IMG/VR virus record: IMGVR_UViG_3300023184_000249
Coordinates: 1 to 41,420 of that record
DNA length: 41,420 bases
From: a virus
Direction: 5' to 3' (one strand)
The notes under the pieces are model-generated. The model was given only the letters and a program-made list of their open reading frames with translations. It was not told where the DNA came from and ran no database searches. Below are positions 1 to 7,340 of this stretch, piece by piece; position 1 is the stretch's first letter; every line of letters starts with the position of its first letter. The position numbers were made by a program, and so were the translations under genes.

Positions 1-492
1 GCTTAACTGCCCGCCATCTACATATAAATTTTGACTGTCAAACAGTGTGTACGGCTCGCTCACACGCAGTCGACCAAATGCATCAAGATTGGTTCCTGTT
101 ATGGCAACGTTTGCATTGCCTCCGGTGATGGTGGCATTTACATTGCCGTCTATTGTGATTGATCCGCCGCCATCCACCACAGTTACGTTTGATGTAACAC
201 TTGATACTACCACTGTACCCGACACTACAGCATTGGTATTGCCTGTTACTACCCAAGGATCAGTGCCTTGGAACACAGTGACATTGCCTGAATCTATAGT
301 CACAGGCAAGGTATTGCCTGATATGTCTACATTTCCCAAACTACCAATGCCCACGTTGCCTACTGTGACATTGCCAATGAGCGCCGCGTTGGTTCGAACA
401 AATACTTGGCCTGTAATTGTGTTTAATTCTAACGCTTGATTAATATTCCGTAGATACCACGGTGCTACTTCGGTTGGTTCTGGGTATGACAT
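1..492 (-). CDS. Virion structural protein, 3' end cut by the window edge
   Basis: This frame starts at an ATG at 492 and stays open to the window edge, giving 164 codons with no stop. The start overlaps the stop of the preceding gene as TAATG. After an N-terminus beginning MSYPEPTEVAPWYLRNI the protein is a run of beta-type, Gly/Asn/Val-rich segments (GNVTVGNVGIG, SGNTLPVTID). It then shows FGRLRVSEPYTLFDS near residue 145, a box that recurs in virion structural proteins of T4-like aquatic phages. I infer a structural, possibly fibre- or spike-type, component. The C-terminal part is not visible, so its exact role cannot be named. It is the last visible gene of a minus-strand train. Confidence 0.75.
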   Translation of the reverse strand, partial: MSYPEPTEVAPWYLRNINQALELNTITGQVFVRTNAALIGNVTVGNVGIGSLGNVDISGNTLPVTIDSGNVTVFQGTDPWVVTGNTNAVVSGTVVVSSVTSNVTVVDGGGSITIDGNVNATITGGNANVAITGTNLDAFGRLRVSEPYTLFDSQNLYVDGGQLS

Positions 493-875
493 TATCGTGG
501 ATATCCTTTGAATGATTTAACTGGACTTTGAATACCAGTATCCTGAGGTTCTGAACTTTCGGGTGTGCTGACTAACTTTTTGTTGGGTGGTTTTCCAATC
601 ATTTCCAAGCCACGATCTATCACCTGTGACACTGTGTCATTGAAACCCACTACCACAGCATCATTGCTGAAAGCGGTACTGGTAGCCCACTCTTGGTCAA
701 ACACTGCTGTTGGATCTTGTTCGGCTCGTGCTCGAGCAAATGCCACACCCAAGCGATACACCTGATAAGGATCACTTGATTTGACATCCGGAAGTATATA
801 GGTATACTTCATTGGATCTGCGTAAAACGGATTTAACTCGGACTGACTTTCAACTATGAATTCTCTGGCTCTCAT
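492..875 (-). CDS. MRAREF-family small protein 1 (putative capsid-targeted internal protein)
   Basis: This protein has 127 aa. The start at 875 is chosen because it begins with the family box MRAREF and overlaps the previous stop as ATGA; a longer upstream frame would run into the neighbouring gene. The N-terminus MRAREFIVE followed by S fits a prohead-protease propeptide (cut after I-x-E), like MKTYQEFIAE of the T4 internal proteins. The middle has the YQVYRLGVAFA segment typical of this family. The C-terminus is SPVKSFKGYPR, shared with the three paralogues upstream. Function is unknown. Packaging inside the head and ejection with the DNA is inferred from the leader only. Confidence 0.75.
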   Translation of the reverse strand: MRAREFIVESQSELNPFYADPMKYTYILPDVKSSDPYQVYRLGVAFARARAEQDPTAVFDQEWATSTAFSNDAVVVGFNDTVSQVIDRGLEMIGKPPNKKLVSTPESSEPQDTGIQSPVKSFKGYPR

Positions 876-1243
876 CTGGGATACCCCCGGAATCCTTCTA
901 TGGGGCTTTTGGCATTGCCACCTGGTGGTTCTTGACTTCTTAGATCGCCATGATTTAGATCTTGCCACTCTGCGCCCACTGCCCGATAGGCCTGCTTCAA
1001 CATGTTTTGTTCTTGTTGAGTGTAAGGATGTGCTGTTTTTCTTTTGCCGTACCAACTTTTGGCATCAAGATCCAGTGGTTCATTTGTGCCATTGGCCATG
1101 GCAGTGGCCATCATGAGCCTGTATGATGTATAGTCCCCACTGATATGCTCGCCATCACCAAACGTGTGCAGTCCCACTGTGGGATAGCGAAAATCATCGC
1201 TGATGCTGCCGTTGTGTTCTTTAAGAAATTCTCTGGCTCTCAT
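872..1243 (-). CDS. MRAREF-family small protein 2 (putative capsid-targeted internal protein)
   Basis: This protein has 123 aa. Its start overlaps the stop of the upstream paralogue as ATGA, and its own stop overlaps the next start in the same way. The N-terminus MRAREFLKE followed by H matches the [L/I]-x-E cleavage pattern of T4-type prohead proteases. The middle contains DYTSYRLMMATAMA and PYTQQEQNMLKQAYRAVGA, which aligns with the YT..E....A.K.VGA stretch of paralogue 3. The C-terminus is SPIEGFRGYPR. No enzymatic motif is visible. It is probably translated by coupling with its neighbours. Confidence 0.75.
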   Translation of the reverse strand: MRAREFLKEHNGSISDDFRYPTVGLHTFGDGEHISGDYTSYRLMMATAMANGTNEPLDLDAKSWYGKRKTAHPYTQQEQNMLKQAYRAVGAEWQDLNHGDLRSQEPPGGNAKSPIEGFRGYPR

Positions 1244-1638
1244 CTGGGATATCCTTTGAAGCCAGTTACTGGACTTGTTTTTTGCACATAGTCTGCTTCT
1301 CGACTGCGATTGTCTGTGAGTTTGTTGACTCTTCCAGCCCCCACACTCTTGGCAGCGGCGTTGATGATGTCCATTTCAACGTCGGTGTAAGTTGCCAACA
1401 GTGGATCGCCAGCAAATGCGCCAGCAGGGTCTGTGGGGAAATCTGGTGCTCCTGCCATGGCTAGACTAAAACGCCATTGTGTATAGGGGCTGCCACCTTG
1501 TTTGGTCATTGATATATCAGGCATGCTGATGGCACCTTTGATGGCACTAGCATGGCTTTTGGGCAATTTCTTTGCGTCAGCAGGCACATCTTGGGCTGAT
1601 CCAAATCTTGCTTCTGATACAAATTCTCTTGCTCTCAT
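1240..1638 (-). CDS. MRAREF-family small protein 3 (putative capsid-targeted internal protein)
   Basis: This protein has 132 aa. The start overlaps the stop of the Ntn-hydrolase gene as ATGA. The N-terminus MRAREFVSE followed by A is the same leader type, although V rather than L/I stands at P3. The middle shows PYTQWRFSLAMAGAP and TYTDVEMDIINAAAKSVGA, then SREADYV. The C-terminus is SPVTGFKGYPR. Paralogue 4 shares the SREpDYV..TSPV..F.GY.R tail, so both ends are conserved while the middle is more variable. Function is unknown. Confidence 0.75.
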   Translation of the reverse strand: MRAREFVSEARFGSAQDVPADAKKLPKSHASAIKGAISMPDISMTKQGGSPYTQWRFSLAMAGAPDFPTDPAGAFAGDPLLATYTDVEMDIINAAAKSVGAGRVNKLTDNRSREADYVQKTSPVTGFKGYPR

Positions 1639-2513
1639 TTTACATCTCGCATTCTCATGTGTCCAAACGGTGGGTCACCACGGGTGTTTTGCCACAGTGC
1701 CCGATTGCTCATGATTTCCACCCATACATCAGTGTTGGGTTGATTCAATCCCCAGAAATCAAATTGCAAATGACTACTGATCGGCCGGCAATACAGTGTG
1801 TTTTCTGCAGGTACACACAACTGCTGACTGGTAGTACGCATTTTTTTCTGCTCTGTGCTGGTGCGCATTATATTTAGTTGCGGATCCTTCAAGTACACTT
1901 GACACATTCCATCCACTAGATCTTCTGGTTCTTCAGCAGTGGCCACCACTGCTTCAGCCAGAGCCAGACGGCTTTCACTTGAAATTCTACTCAGGGTATT
2001 GCTTCGATTGTTGGGTTCACGTTGATAACCTGTGTCTGGCATCCAGATGCCATGATTGGTTCTGGCCACCATGTCCGAGCGTGGTATTTCTTTCACTACT
2101 GATTCAAAATCACGTTTGCCATCCCAGTCACTGGCTTCTATTAGATACAGGGTTTCTTGGTCAAACACAATGGTACAACCGCCTAGTTTTCCGTCTAATA
2201 GCACTTGAACAGCATCAGGCACTGTGTGTTGTAGTAGGGCCTTGGCAATCACTTGGCCATCAGGGCTGATTTCTGCTGTGCCGGCTTCCACTTCTGATTC
2301 GTCATCATACACATCCAAACTGGTGTTTAGGATACTGATACCATGATTGTTGATGCCTTCTTTGTAGCCAGTGATTTGATCATGCATCATCATGCGTTGC
2401 ACGTCGTGGCTGGTATCTTCAATAAAGTCCAAGACAGGAGTATAGTTGCGGTCGCGATTTTTTGCACCAGCCCAGCCAATGTCAGGGAAGTACTTGGCTA
2501 CGATCACGCACAT
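1635..2513 (-). CDS. N-terminal-nucleophile hydrolase (choloylglycine hydrolase / acyltransferase C45-like)
   Basis: This protein has 292 aa and begins Met-Cys, so removal of Met1 would expose Cys2 as the nucleophile, as in conjugated-bile-salt hydrolases, penicillin V acylase and NRDE-type proteins. Supporting motifs are AGAKNRDRNY (Asp21), NNHGISILNTSLDV near residue 57, ARTNHGIW near residue 152 (the Asn that helps form the oxyanion hole in this clan), and SRISSESR as a possible substrate-binding Arg. The family cleaves or transfers linear amide bonds; the substrate here is unknown. It has no capsid-targeting leader although its flanking genes do. The start at 2513 lies two bases after the preceding TAA, and the stop overlaps the next ATG. 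Confidence is high for the fold and low for the substrate. Confidence 0.7.
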   Translation of the reverse strand: MCVIVAKYFPDIGWAGAKNRDRNYTPVLDFIEDTSHDVQRMMMHDQITGYKEGINNHGISILNTSLDVYDDESEVEAGTAEISPDGQVIAKALLQHTVPDAVQVLLDGKLGGCTIVFDQETLYLIEASDWDGKRDFESVVKEIPRSDMVARTNHGIWMPDTGYQREPNNRSNTLSRISSESRLALAEAVVATAEEPEDLVDGMCQVYLKDPQLNIMRTSTEQKKMRTTSQQLCVPAENTLYCRPISSHLQFDFWGLNQPNTDVWVEIMSNRALWQNTRGDPPFGHMRMRDVK

Positions 2514-2515
2514 GA

Positions 2516-2902
2516 TTATCTCTTGTAGCCTTGGAACGACCTAACAGGACTGGTGTTGTTTACATAGTCAGGTTCACGACTGCCTTTGCTGATTGCGTCC
2601 TTGGGCTTCATGCCCAGTTTTTTCATAATTGCAGTGAGTTTTTTGCGATCGTGTTCGGTATAGGCACTGAAGATGGGCAGGTTTCCAAAGAAGTTGATGT
2701 CATCAGTTTTTTCCAGACGATCAAGATCCATGCCAGCAAGACTTGCTATGCGGTAGAAATCATAATATCGTCCAATATACAAGTCACCGTGATTGTCGGG
2801 ACTTACCATGCCAGGATGTGCGGTTTCGAATTCATGTGCGGCAGCGGCTCTAGTGCCGCCCCGTACTCCGTTGCCTTCTGTAATGAATTCGCGGGCTCTC
2901 AT
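2516..2902 (-). CDS. MRAREF-family small protein 4 (putative capsid-targeted internal protein)
   Basis: This protein has 128 aa. A GTG six codons upstream is also in frame, but the ATG at 2902 is preferred. It yields the family N-terminus MRAREFITE followed by G, and it sits one base after the upstream TAA. The middle has DLYIGRYYDFYRIASLAGMD and SAYTEHDRKKLTAIMKKLGM, then SREPDYV. The C-terminus is SPVRSFQGYKR, the most divergent of the four tails (K in place of P). No catalytic motif is visible. It is separated from the other three paralogues by the Ntn-hydrolase gene. Confidence 0.75.
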   Translation of the reverse strand: MRAREFITEGNGVRGGTRAAAAHEFETAHPGMVSPDNHGDLYIGRYYDFYRIASLAGMDLDRLEKTDDINFFGNLPIFSAYTEHDRKKLTAIMKKLGMKPKDAISKGSREPDYVNNTSPVRSFQGYKR

Positions 2903-2903
2903 T

Positions 2904-3227
2904 TTAGATGCCGTTGACACCTGCTGTGGCTGATGAGGCTGTGCCTAGTGCAGTGGCTGAGAAGCCAGAGCCTGTGATAATGTTTAGATAGTTGCCTGCA
3001 CCAACATAATATTGTGCTACTGAGTCACCAGGAACCACAATGGCATTGGCATACAAGTTGCCAGTGGGTGTGCTCATTGTGGCATTGGCCGGCACGCCAT
3101 TGGCCTGCACATAAGTCAGTTGCACTGCTGACACTTGAAATGTGACATTGGCAGTGGTTGTAGAAAATTCTACTTTATCTGTGGTCCACAGCACGTTACC
3201 TGTGGTGTTGACAACTTGAATAGCCAT
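2904..3227 (-). CDS. Small beta-rich protein, probably structural
   Basis: This protein has 107 aa with no Cys, few charges, and many Thr, Val, Ala and Gly residues (TTANVTFQVSAVQLTYVQ, AQYYVGAGNYLNIITGSGF). That composition suits a small beta-sandwich virion or decoration-type protein. The start overlaps the previous stop as TAATG, and the stop lies one base before the next ATG. It lacks the capsid-targeting leader seen in its neighbours. No family is recognised with confidence, so the structural role is inferred from composition and context. Confidence 0.6.
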   Translation of the reverse strand: MAIQVVNTTGNVLWTTDKVEFSTTTANVTFQVSAVQLTYVQANGVPANATMSTPTGNLYANAIVVPGDSVAQYYVGAGNYLNIITGSGFSATALGTASSATAGVNGI

Positions 3228-3406
3228 TATTTTGATTCCTTGGTTAAGTCTGCTACAGCCACTGGGTGATAGAGATTGACAGTTTGTGTGATCACGCCTG
3301 GTATCATTGCCGGCTGATTACGTACCTCTGCAGGTGTTGGTGCCGGTGGATGACGTTCTGCCAGACGAGCCATTGTTTGTGCATAGGTTTGATATTGTTC
3401 GGTCAT
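3227..3406 (-). CDS. Small hypothetical protein
   Basis: This frame encodes 59 aa from the ATG at 3406 (MTEQYQTYAQTMARLAERH), six bases after the upstream stop. An in-frame ATG at 3427 would add seven residues and overlap the upstream gene by 16 bases; neither start has a strong ribosome-binding site. The protein is helical at the N-terminus, then Pro-rich (PPAPTPAEVRNQP). MARLAE followed by R would fit the [L/I]-x-E cleavage pattern, but it is not a clear leader. Function is not recognised. The tight overlap on both sides supports it being real. Confidence 0.5.
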   Translation of the reverse strand: MTEQYQTYAQTMARLAERHPPAPTPAEVRNQPAMIPGVITQTVNLYHPVAVADLTKESK

Positions 3407-3411
3407 AGTGG

Positions 3412-3912
3412 TTACCACTTTCGACATGACCAGTAACGAGCCGAGGTACGAGGTCCAGGATTCTCACAATGGTGTCTTGCTCTAAAACTCTTGCGACGAG
3501 CAGGGTTGGATTTCTTAATACGCATGGTCTTTTGTCCAGCACGTTTTGCTGAAGTGCCACCGTGACCAAAGTTAACTTTTTTAATGTTGCCTGTTTTGGG
3601 ATCTTTCACAAACACTTTGAATTTTTTTACATCCCCTCGCATGGGCTTGCCTAGCGGCACATTATGACCATGATACTTGGCTTCGTCCATGTCTTCATCT
3701 TCGGTGAGATTGTGATCAATCAAGTCCCAAGATTCCAATAATGAATAAATGTCTTCAGTGCTGTCCAACAGGATATCACCCACGTCATCTTGATCCATGA
3801 CATAGGTTTCAAGCAAGGTGCCATCTTCCAGTTCAAAGGCAAACACATCACCAGTTCTTGGGCGATGTTGTTCCACTTCGGCTTCTGTCAAGTAATCAAG
3901 TAGCGTTTTCAT
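3412..3912 (-). CDS. Conserved phage protein with capsid-targeting-like leader and RARHxC...WSC tail
   Basis: This protein has 166 aa. The start at 3912 gives MKTLLDYLTE followed by A, very close in length and pattern to the T4 internal-protein leader MKTYQEFIAE, with L-T-E at the cleavage position. An acidic middle (residues about 15-80) is followed by a basic C-terminal domain: PLGKPMRGDVKKFKVFVKD, then NPARRKSFRARHHCENPG and ARYWSCRKW. I have seen this basic box in many T4-like aquatic phage proteins, but no function is assigned. Two Cys and a His could bind metal. Cleavage and head location are inferred from the leader. Confidence 0.7.
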   Translation of the reverse strand: MKTLLDYLTEAEVEQHRPRTGDVFAFELEDGTLLETYVMDQDDVGDILLDSTEDIYSLLESWDLIDHNLTEDEDMDEAKYHGHNVPLGKPMRGDVKKFKVFVKDPKTGNIKKVNFGHGGTSAKRAGQKTMRIKKSNPARRKSFRARHHCENPGPRTSARYWSCRKW

Positions 3913-3913
3913 A

Positions 3914-6190
3914 TTAGATCTTGAAGTTAGCAAACTCTGCCATCAGGCTTTCTTCCATTTTTTTATCTTCTGGCTTTTTGCCTGTGGCAGGAACACCTGT
4001 TTTCTTTTGCAAGTCTCGGATCATTTCTTCGTCTGAACCATGACCCAGTTTCTCAAGGCCTTTTTTCACAATGTCTTTGACTGTGTCAACAACACCTTCT
4101 TCGACTGCTTCTTCTTCCTTCATAGTGCGTTCCCAAGGCTTTAGTTTGCTTTGGTCAATGCCGGCCATTTCAATCATGCGAGCCAGTTCAGCGTCTTCTT
4201 CTTTGACCTGTACTGCTGTGACAGGTACTGTGGTTTGACCATCACCGGCTATGGTAGTCTTGGGCTTGTTCAGGCCACCTGAGTATTGCAAGGCATCGTC
4301 ACTGTATTCAGTGTCAGTTGGCCAGTCAGGCTTGTTCTCTGTGGCAGTGACATCACCGTAGGCTTCTTCCACTGCTTCGTCGCAACCGCAATCAACTGAA
4401 CCGCAGTCTGGGCAAGGCTCTTGATGACCGTGTCCACCACCTGTCAACCCTGCACGTGCCAACAATTGTGCCAACATTTCTGCATCCTCGTCGGCTGCTG
4501 TCACAGTGATGTTCTTGTGTGAACCGTTGTCATCGTTGGTCATTGATACATTGATGCTCATTGATTCAGCAATCATGTTTTCAACTTCACGATTCATGCT
4601 GTCGTAGATGCCTTTGCCAATTTGCAGGCCGCCTTTGCTCTTTTTAGGAGCATCGCCGCCGGTGGCAACTGAACCACTAGTAGTAGTTTCATCTACTTTC
4701 TTTTCTTTACGATCTTTTTTGTCATCATACTCGATGTCTTTGGTCACTCGTTTACCGGCTTTTTCTGCGCGGTTGTCGTCTTTGCCTTTGTGGCCTTCAT
4801 CGTACTCGATGTCTTTGGCCACTTTGCGACCTGCACGTTCAGCACGTTGATCTTCTTTGTCTGTGGACTCTTCTTCCACTTTACCAGCATTGTGTGCTTT
4901 CCAGGCCGCACCGTAGGCTTTGCGCTTTTCAACATCTGTCAATTTGCCATCCTTGGCGTAACCAGCCTTGATATGCTTGACCATGCGTTCGGCCTTGGCG
5001 CCAGGGGGTGCCTTTTCGTCAATCTCTTGATCGTCACCTTGTTGATTCTGCATGTAGTCATCCACAGCAGTCATCATGCCTTCAATCTTGGCCAACTTGG
5101 CTTGTACCCATTCTGGCAAGTTGTCGTTGTCGCCTAGGATCTTTTCCAGGGCTTGAGCATGACGCACAATGGTCTTGATGTCATCTTTGGCCATGGCACC
5201 TTCACGATCGTATTCACCTGAATCATGTGGTTCAATCATGAACTCCATGTCGCCTTCTTTCACGCGGCCACCTTTGTGCTTGTAGGCCTTGGCAGTCACA
5301 CGCTCTGGGCCTTTTGGTGCGCCTTTTGGACGACCGGCTTTACGCTTTTCACCAGTGGGTTGTTCATCTGTTTCATCATCATAACGACGTGTGGCACGCA
5401 CACCAGTGGCAGTAGTTTCAATATCATGACGTGCGCCACGACGGACATCACCTACCTTGGGACCCATGCGCTTTTTAACGTCACGTTCCATTTCGTCCCA
5501 GCCTTCGTCGGCCATTTGTTTTCTGCCACTCAATGCATTCTTCATGGCTTCAGCAGCCACATCGCCTAACATTTCGTCAACTTCTTTTTTGGCGCCGGCA
5601 ATTTTGTCAGCAAAAGTGATTTTGTCTTTGGGAGGTGCCAAGGCAGCAAATGATTTTTGCTTGGCAGTCATTGGCATACCGCCTTCTTCTTTGACAGGAT
5701 ATGTTTTGCCATCTACACTAAACGTATCTCGGTGTTGTGCTTTGGCCTTGGCCAATTCACCTGAGAACTCGTTGCCTTCTTCCATATCGGCCTCGTCCAT
5801 CTTGTTATAGCGATTGCGAATCTGGTTCATTTTTTCTTTACCGGCATGCTCACGGCCTGCTTGTTGCAATGCCTTCATGCCTTCTTTGCCGTACTTCTTG
5901 TCGCCAAGATAAGCCTGTAATGCACTTTCTTCAACATCTTCTTTAGCATGACGCAGTTTTGCCAACACAGCGCCAGCAACTTTTTCGCCACGCTCTTTGG
6001 AACCATAACGCTCACCTGCTGACTTGGCAATTTGTGCAAATTGCTTGCCTGGCTTGCCAATGTCTTTGCCGGCACGTGCCTTTGTAGCAGAGTAATCACC
6101 TGTGGCACGTTCAGCAACTGCACCTTCTGAGAGAGTTTGTTTTTGGCTTAATTCAGCCATGCGTTTGTTTAAGTCGTAAAAAAATGTCAT
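3914..6190 (-). CDS. Large charged internal-head-type protein with AT-hook and Cys cluster
   Basis: This protein has 758 aa. The ATG at 6190 is chosen because AGAGGAT lies ten bases upstream and it follows the previous stop by four bases; a longer frame would intrude into the upstream gene. It is Lys/Glu/Asp-rich and largely low-complexity. Features are QTLSE followed by G near residue 22 (an L-x-E cleavage pattern), an AT-hook-like KRKAGRPKGAPKG near residue 285, a duplicated acidic/basic segment (VAKDIEYDEGHKGKDDNRAE and VTKDIEYDDKKD), a Cys cluster CPDCGSVDCGC near residue 595, and SLMAE near the C-terminus. I infer a DNA-associated core or internal protein of the head. No enzyme motif is seen. 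Confidence 0.65.
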   Translation of the reverse strand: MTFFYDLNKRMAELSQKQTLSEGAVAERATGDYSATKARAGKDIGKPGKQFAQIAKSAGERYGSKERGEKVAGAVLAKLRHAKEDVEESALQAYLGDKKYGKEGMKALQQAGREHAGKEKMNQIRNRYNKMDEADMEEGNEFSGELAKAKAQHRDTFSVDGKTYPVKEEGGMPMTAKQKSFAALAPPKDKITFADKIAGAKKEVDEMLGDVAAEAMKNALSGRKQMADEGWDEMERDVKKRMGPKVGDVRRGARHDIETTATGVRATRRYDDETDEQPTGEKRKAGRPKGAPKGPERVTAKAYKHKGGRVKEGDMEFMIEPHDSGEYDREGAMAKDDIKTIVRHAQALEKILGDNDNLPEWVQAKLAKIEGMMTAVDDYMQNQQGDDQEIDEKAPPGAKAERMVKHIKAGYAKDGKLTDVEKRKAYGAAWKAHNAGKVEEESTDKEDQRAERAGRKVAKDIEYDEGHKGKDDNRAEKAGKRVTKDIEYDDKKDRKEKKVDETTTSGSVATGGDAPKKSKGGLQIGKGIYDSMNREVENMIAESMSINVSMTNDDNGSHKNITVTAADEDAEMLAQLLARAGLTGGGHGHQEPCPDCGSVDCGCDEAVEEAYGDVTATENKPDWPTDTEYSDDALQYSGGLNKPKTTIAGDGQTTVPVTAVQVKEEDAELARMIEMAGIDQSKLKPWERTMKEEEAVEEGVVDTVKDIVKKGLEKLGHGSDEEMIRDLQKKTGVPATGKKPEDKKMEESLMAEFANFKI

Positions 6191-6194
6191 GTTA

Positions 6195-6803
6195 TTATCC
6201 TCTTGGGTGTGAGCCTGTTGCTGGCTTTGGTGGACGCTTGATGTTGGCAAAAGGACTGGTATCCTGTTGTGCTATATCATTTGTGGTTTTTGCAGGAGGT
6301 GTCTTGCCTCCAGCCACTGTAAAGTCTGAACGATACTCGTTCTTTAATACTGCATGTTGATATGGATTGGCCGAGTAGTCTTGGCTCAAGGCCTTTTGTT
6401 CTGCATCAGGTGCAGGATAATCTGTGTCAGCAATCAAGTCCGTGTTCTGTGCTGTGATGTCTGCAATCTCTTTGGCAATGCTGTCATCATAGGCCGCTGT
6501 TTGCAGTGTAATGCGGTTGGGGTTGAAACCCAACAACTGTGCCAACTGCTTGATCTGTGGCTCAATAGCAGGGTATCTAAAACTCACATCCATGAAAGTC
6601 ATGCTTTCATTTTCTGCGCCCGGAAAGTCTTTCAGCAACTTTTGCACAGGTGTGGTTTTTGGGCGACTCATTTTGACAATGTCAAACTGCGCCATTTTTT
6701 CTTCGAGATTTTTTACAAAATCAGGTGGCACTTCACCTAGGATTTTGATCCTATAGTCATATGTGCGCTCAGATTCTGCTAGATATTGATGAAATGTTTT
6801 CAT
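6195..6803 (-). CDS. Conserved T4-like phage protein with capsid-targeting-like leader
   Basis: This protein has 202 aa. It begins MKTFHQYLAE followed by S, the closest match in the window to the T4 internal-protein leader (M-K-T-aromatic-x-x-aromatic-I/L-A-E). After the leader comes TYDYRIKILGEVPPDFV and a compact alpha/beta region (residues about 10-100), then a Pro/Thr-rich tail ending in GSHPRG. It resembles a conserved protein of aquatic T4-like phages whose function I do not know. A late promoter lies just upstream, with AGGACC as a weak ribosome-binding site. It heads the cassette of leader-bearing genes running to 492. Confidence 0.7.
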   Translation of the reverse strand: MKTFHQYLAESERTYDYRIKILGEVPPDFVKNLEEKMAQFDIVKMSRPKTTPVQKLLKDFPGAENESMTFMDVSFRYPAIEPQIKQLAQLLGFNPNRITLQTAAYDDSIAKEIADITAQNTDLIADTDYPAPDAEQKALSQDYSANPYQHAVLKNEYRSDFTVAGGKTPPAKTTNDIAQQDTSPFANIKRPPKPATGSHPRG

Positions 6804-6820
6804 GTCGAGGTCCTATATGA

Positions 6821-6828
6821 TATTTATT
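6821..6828 (-). promoter_or_regulatory. T4-type late promoter (AATAAATA)
   Basis: On the minus strand this reads AATAAATA, one base off the T4 late consensus TATAAATA. It overlaps the stop codon of the small terminase gene and lies 17 bases before the ATG at 6803. It is the last late promoter seen before position 1, so it may drive the whole 492-6803 cassette. Confidence 0.6.
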
Positions 6829-7309
6829 CTTTTTTGGCGATTGTGCGTCTGTCGCCGATCAAGCGTTCCAAAATTTCGTTGCGATCCAGCACATGGCCTT
6901 GGCCAGCATGTGTGGGTGCATCGTCAGTGTTTTGTTGATCAAGTCGTGCTTTTTTCAACTGTAGATCAATCACCTTTAGTTTTTTGTTGAGTTTGGCTGT
7001 TTTGGCGGTGAGTGCATGGCCCAACATTGTGCCGGCTACGCCAAAGATTTCTGCGGCAAATCGTGAATCAACATTCATCCCGAGTGTCATGAGTTCATCA
7101 AAACTGTCTGTGGCTTTTTTTGCTAGATCGTCCATTTCCGCATCGCTGGCGCTGAGATCACGTACACCTGGCAGGGCCGCATCTATCTTGTCAATAGTAT
7201 CGTCTATTTCTGCAATGTAGGTGCGTGTTTGTTCCACTGTGGGCGCATCTTCAGTCTCTGGTGTGTCGTTTGGCGGTAAGTCGAAAAGTTCTTGAAGTTT
7301 GCGGGTCAT
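6824..7309 (-). CDS. gp16: Terminase small subunit (gp16-like)
   Basis: This protein has 161 aa, close to the 164 aa of T4 gp16. It is mostly helical: an acidic N-terminus, a predicted coiled-coil region (TRTYIAEIDDTIDKIDAAL, then DLAKKATDSFDELMTLGM), the segment RFAAEIFGVAGTMLGHALTA that corresponds to the EVaaqLlkt... helix of T4-like small terminases, a Lys-rich helix, and a C-terminal LDRNEILERLIGDRR. In this family the oligomer recognises DNA and stimulates the packaging motor gp17. No gp17 gene follows in this window. The assignment rests on length, helix pattern and position near tail genes, not on an alignment. Confidence 0.65.
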   Translation of the reverse strand: MTRKLQELFDLPPNDTPETEDAPTVEQTRTYIAEIDDTIDKIDAALPGVRDLSASDAEMDDLAKKATDSFDELMTLGMNVDSRFAAEIFGVAGTMLGHALTAKTAKLNKKLKVIDLQLKKARLDQQNTDDAPTHAGQGHVLDRNEILERLIGDRRTIAKKE

Positions 7310-7313
7310 GCCA

Positions 7314-7321
7314 TATTTACC
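7314..7321 (-). promoter_or_regulatory. T4-type late promoter (GGTAAATA), four bases before the start codon
   Basis: The minus strand reads GGTAAATA, two bases off TATAAATA. Only four bases separate it from the ATG at 7309, so transcription starting about six bases downstream would begin at or just inside the start codon. Confidence 0.45.
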
Positions 7322-7340
7322 GCTTGCCCATAGGTGGTGG

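Noticed and set aside
47-439. Plus-strand open frame of 130 codons at the window start
   Set aside because: It is antisense to the partial structural gene, which has a proper start overlapping the previous stop and recognisable phage motifs.
1860-1880. TATATTTAG-like sequence inside the Ntn-hydrolase gene as a late promoter
   Set aside because: It does not match the octamer on either strand well enough, and no gene start lies at a suitable distance.
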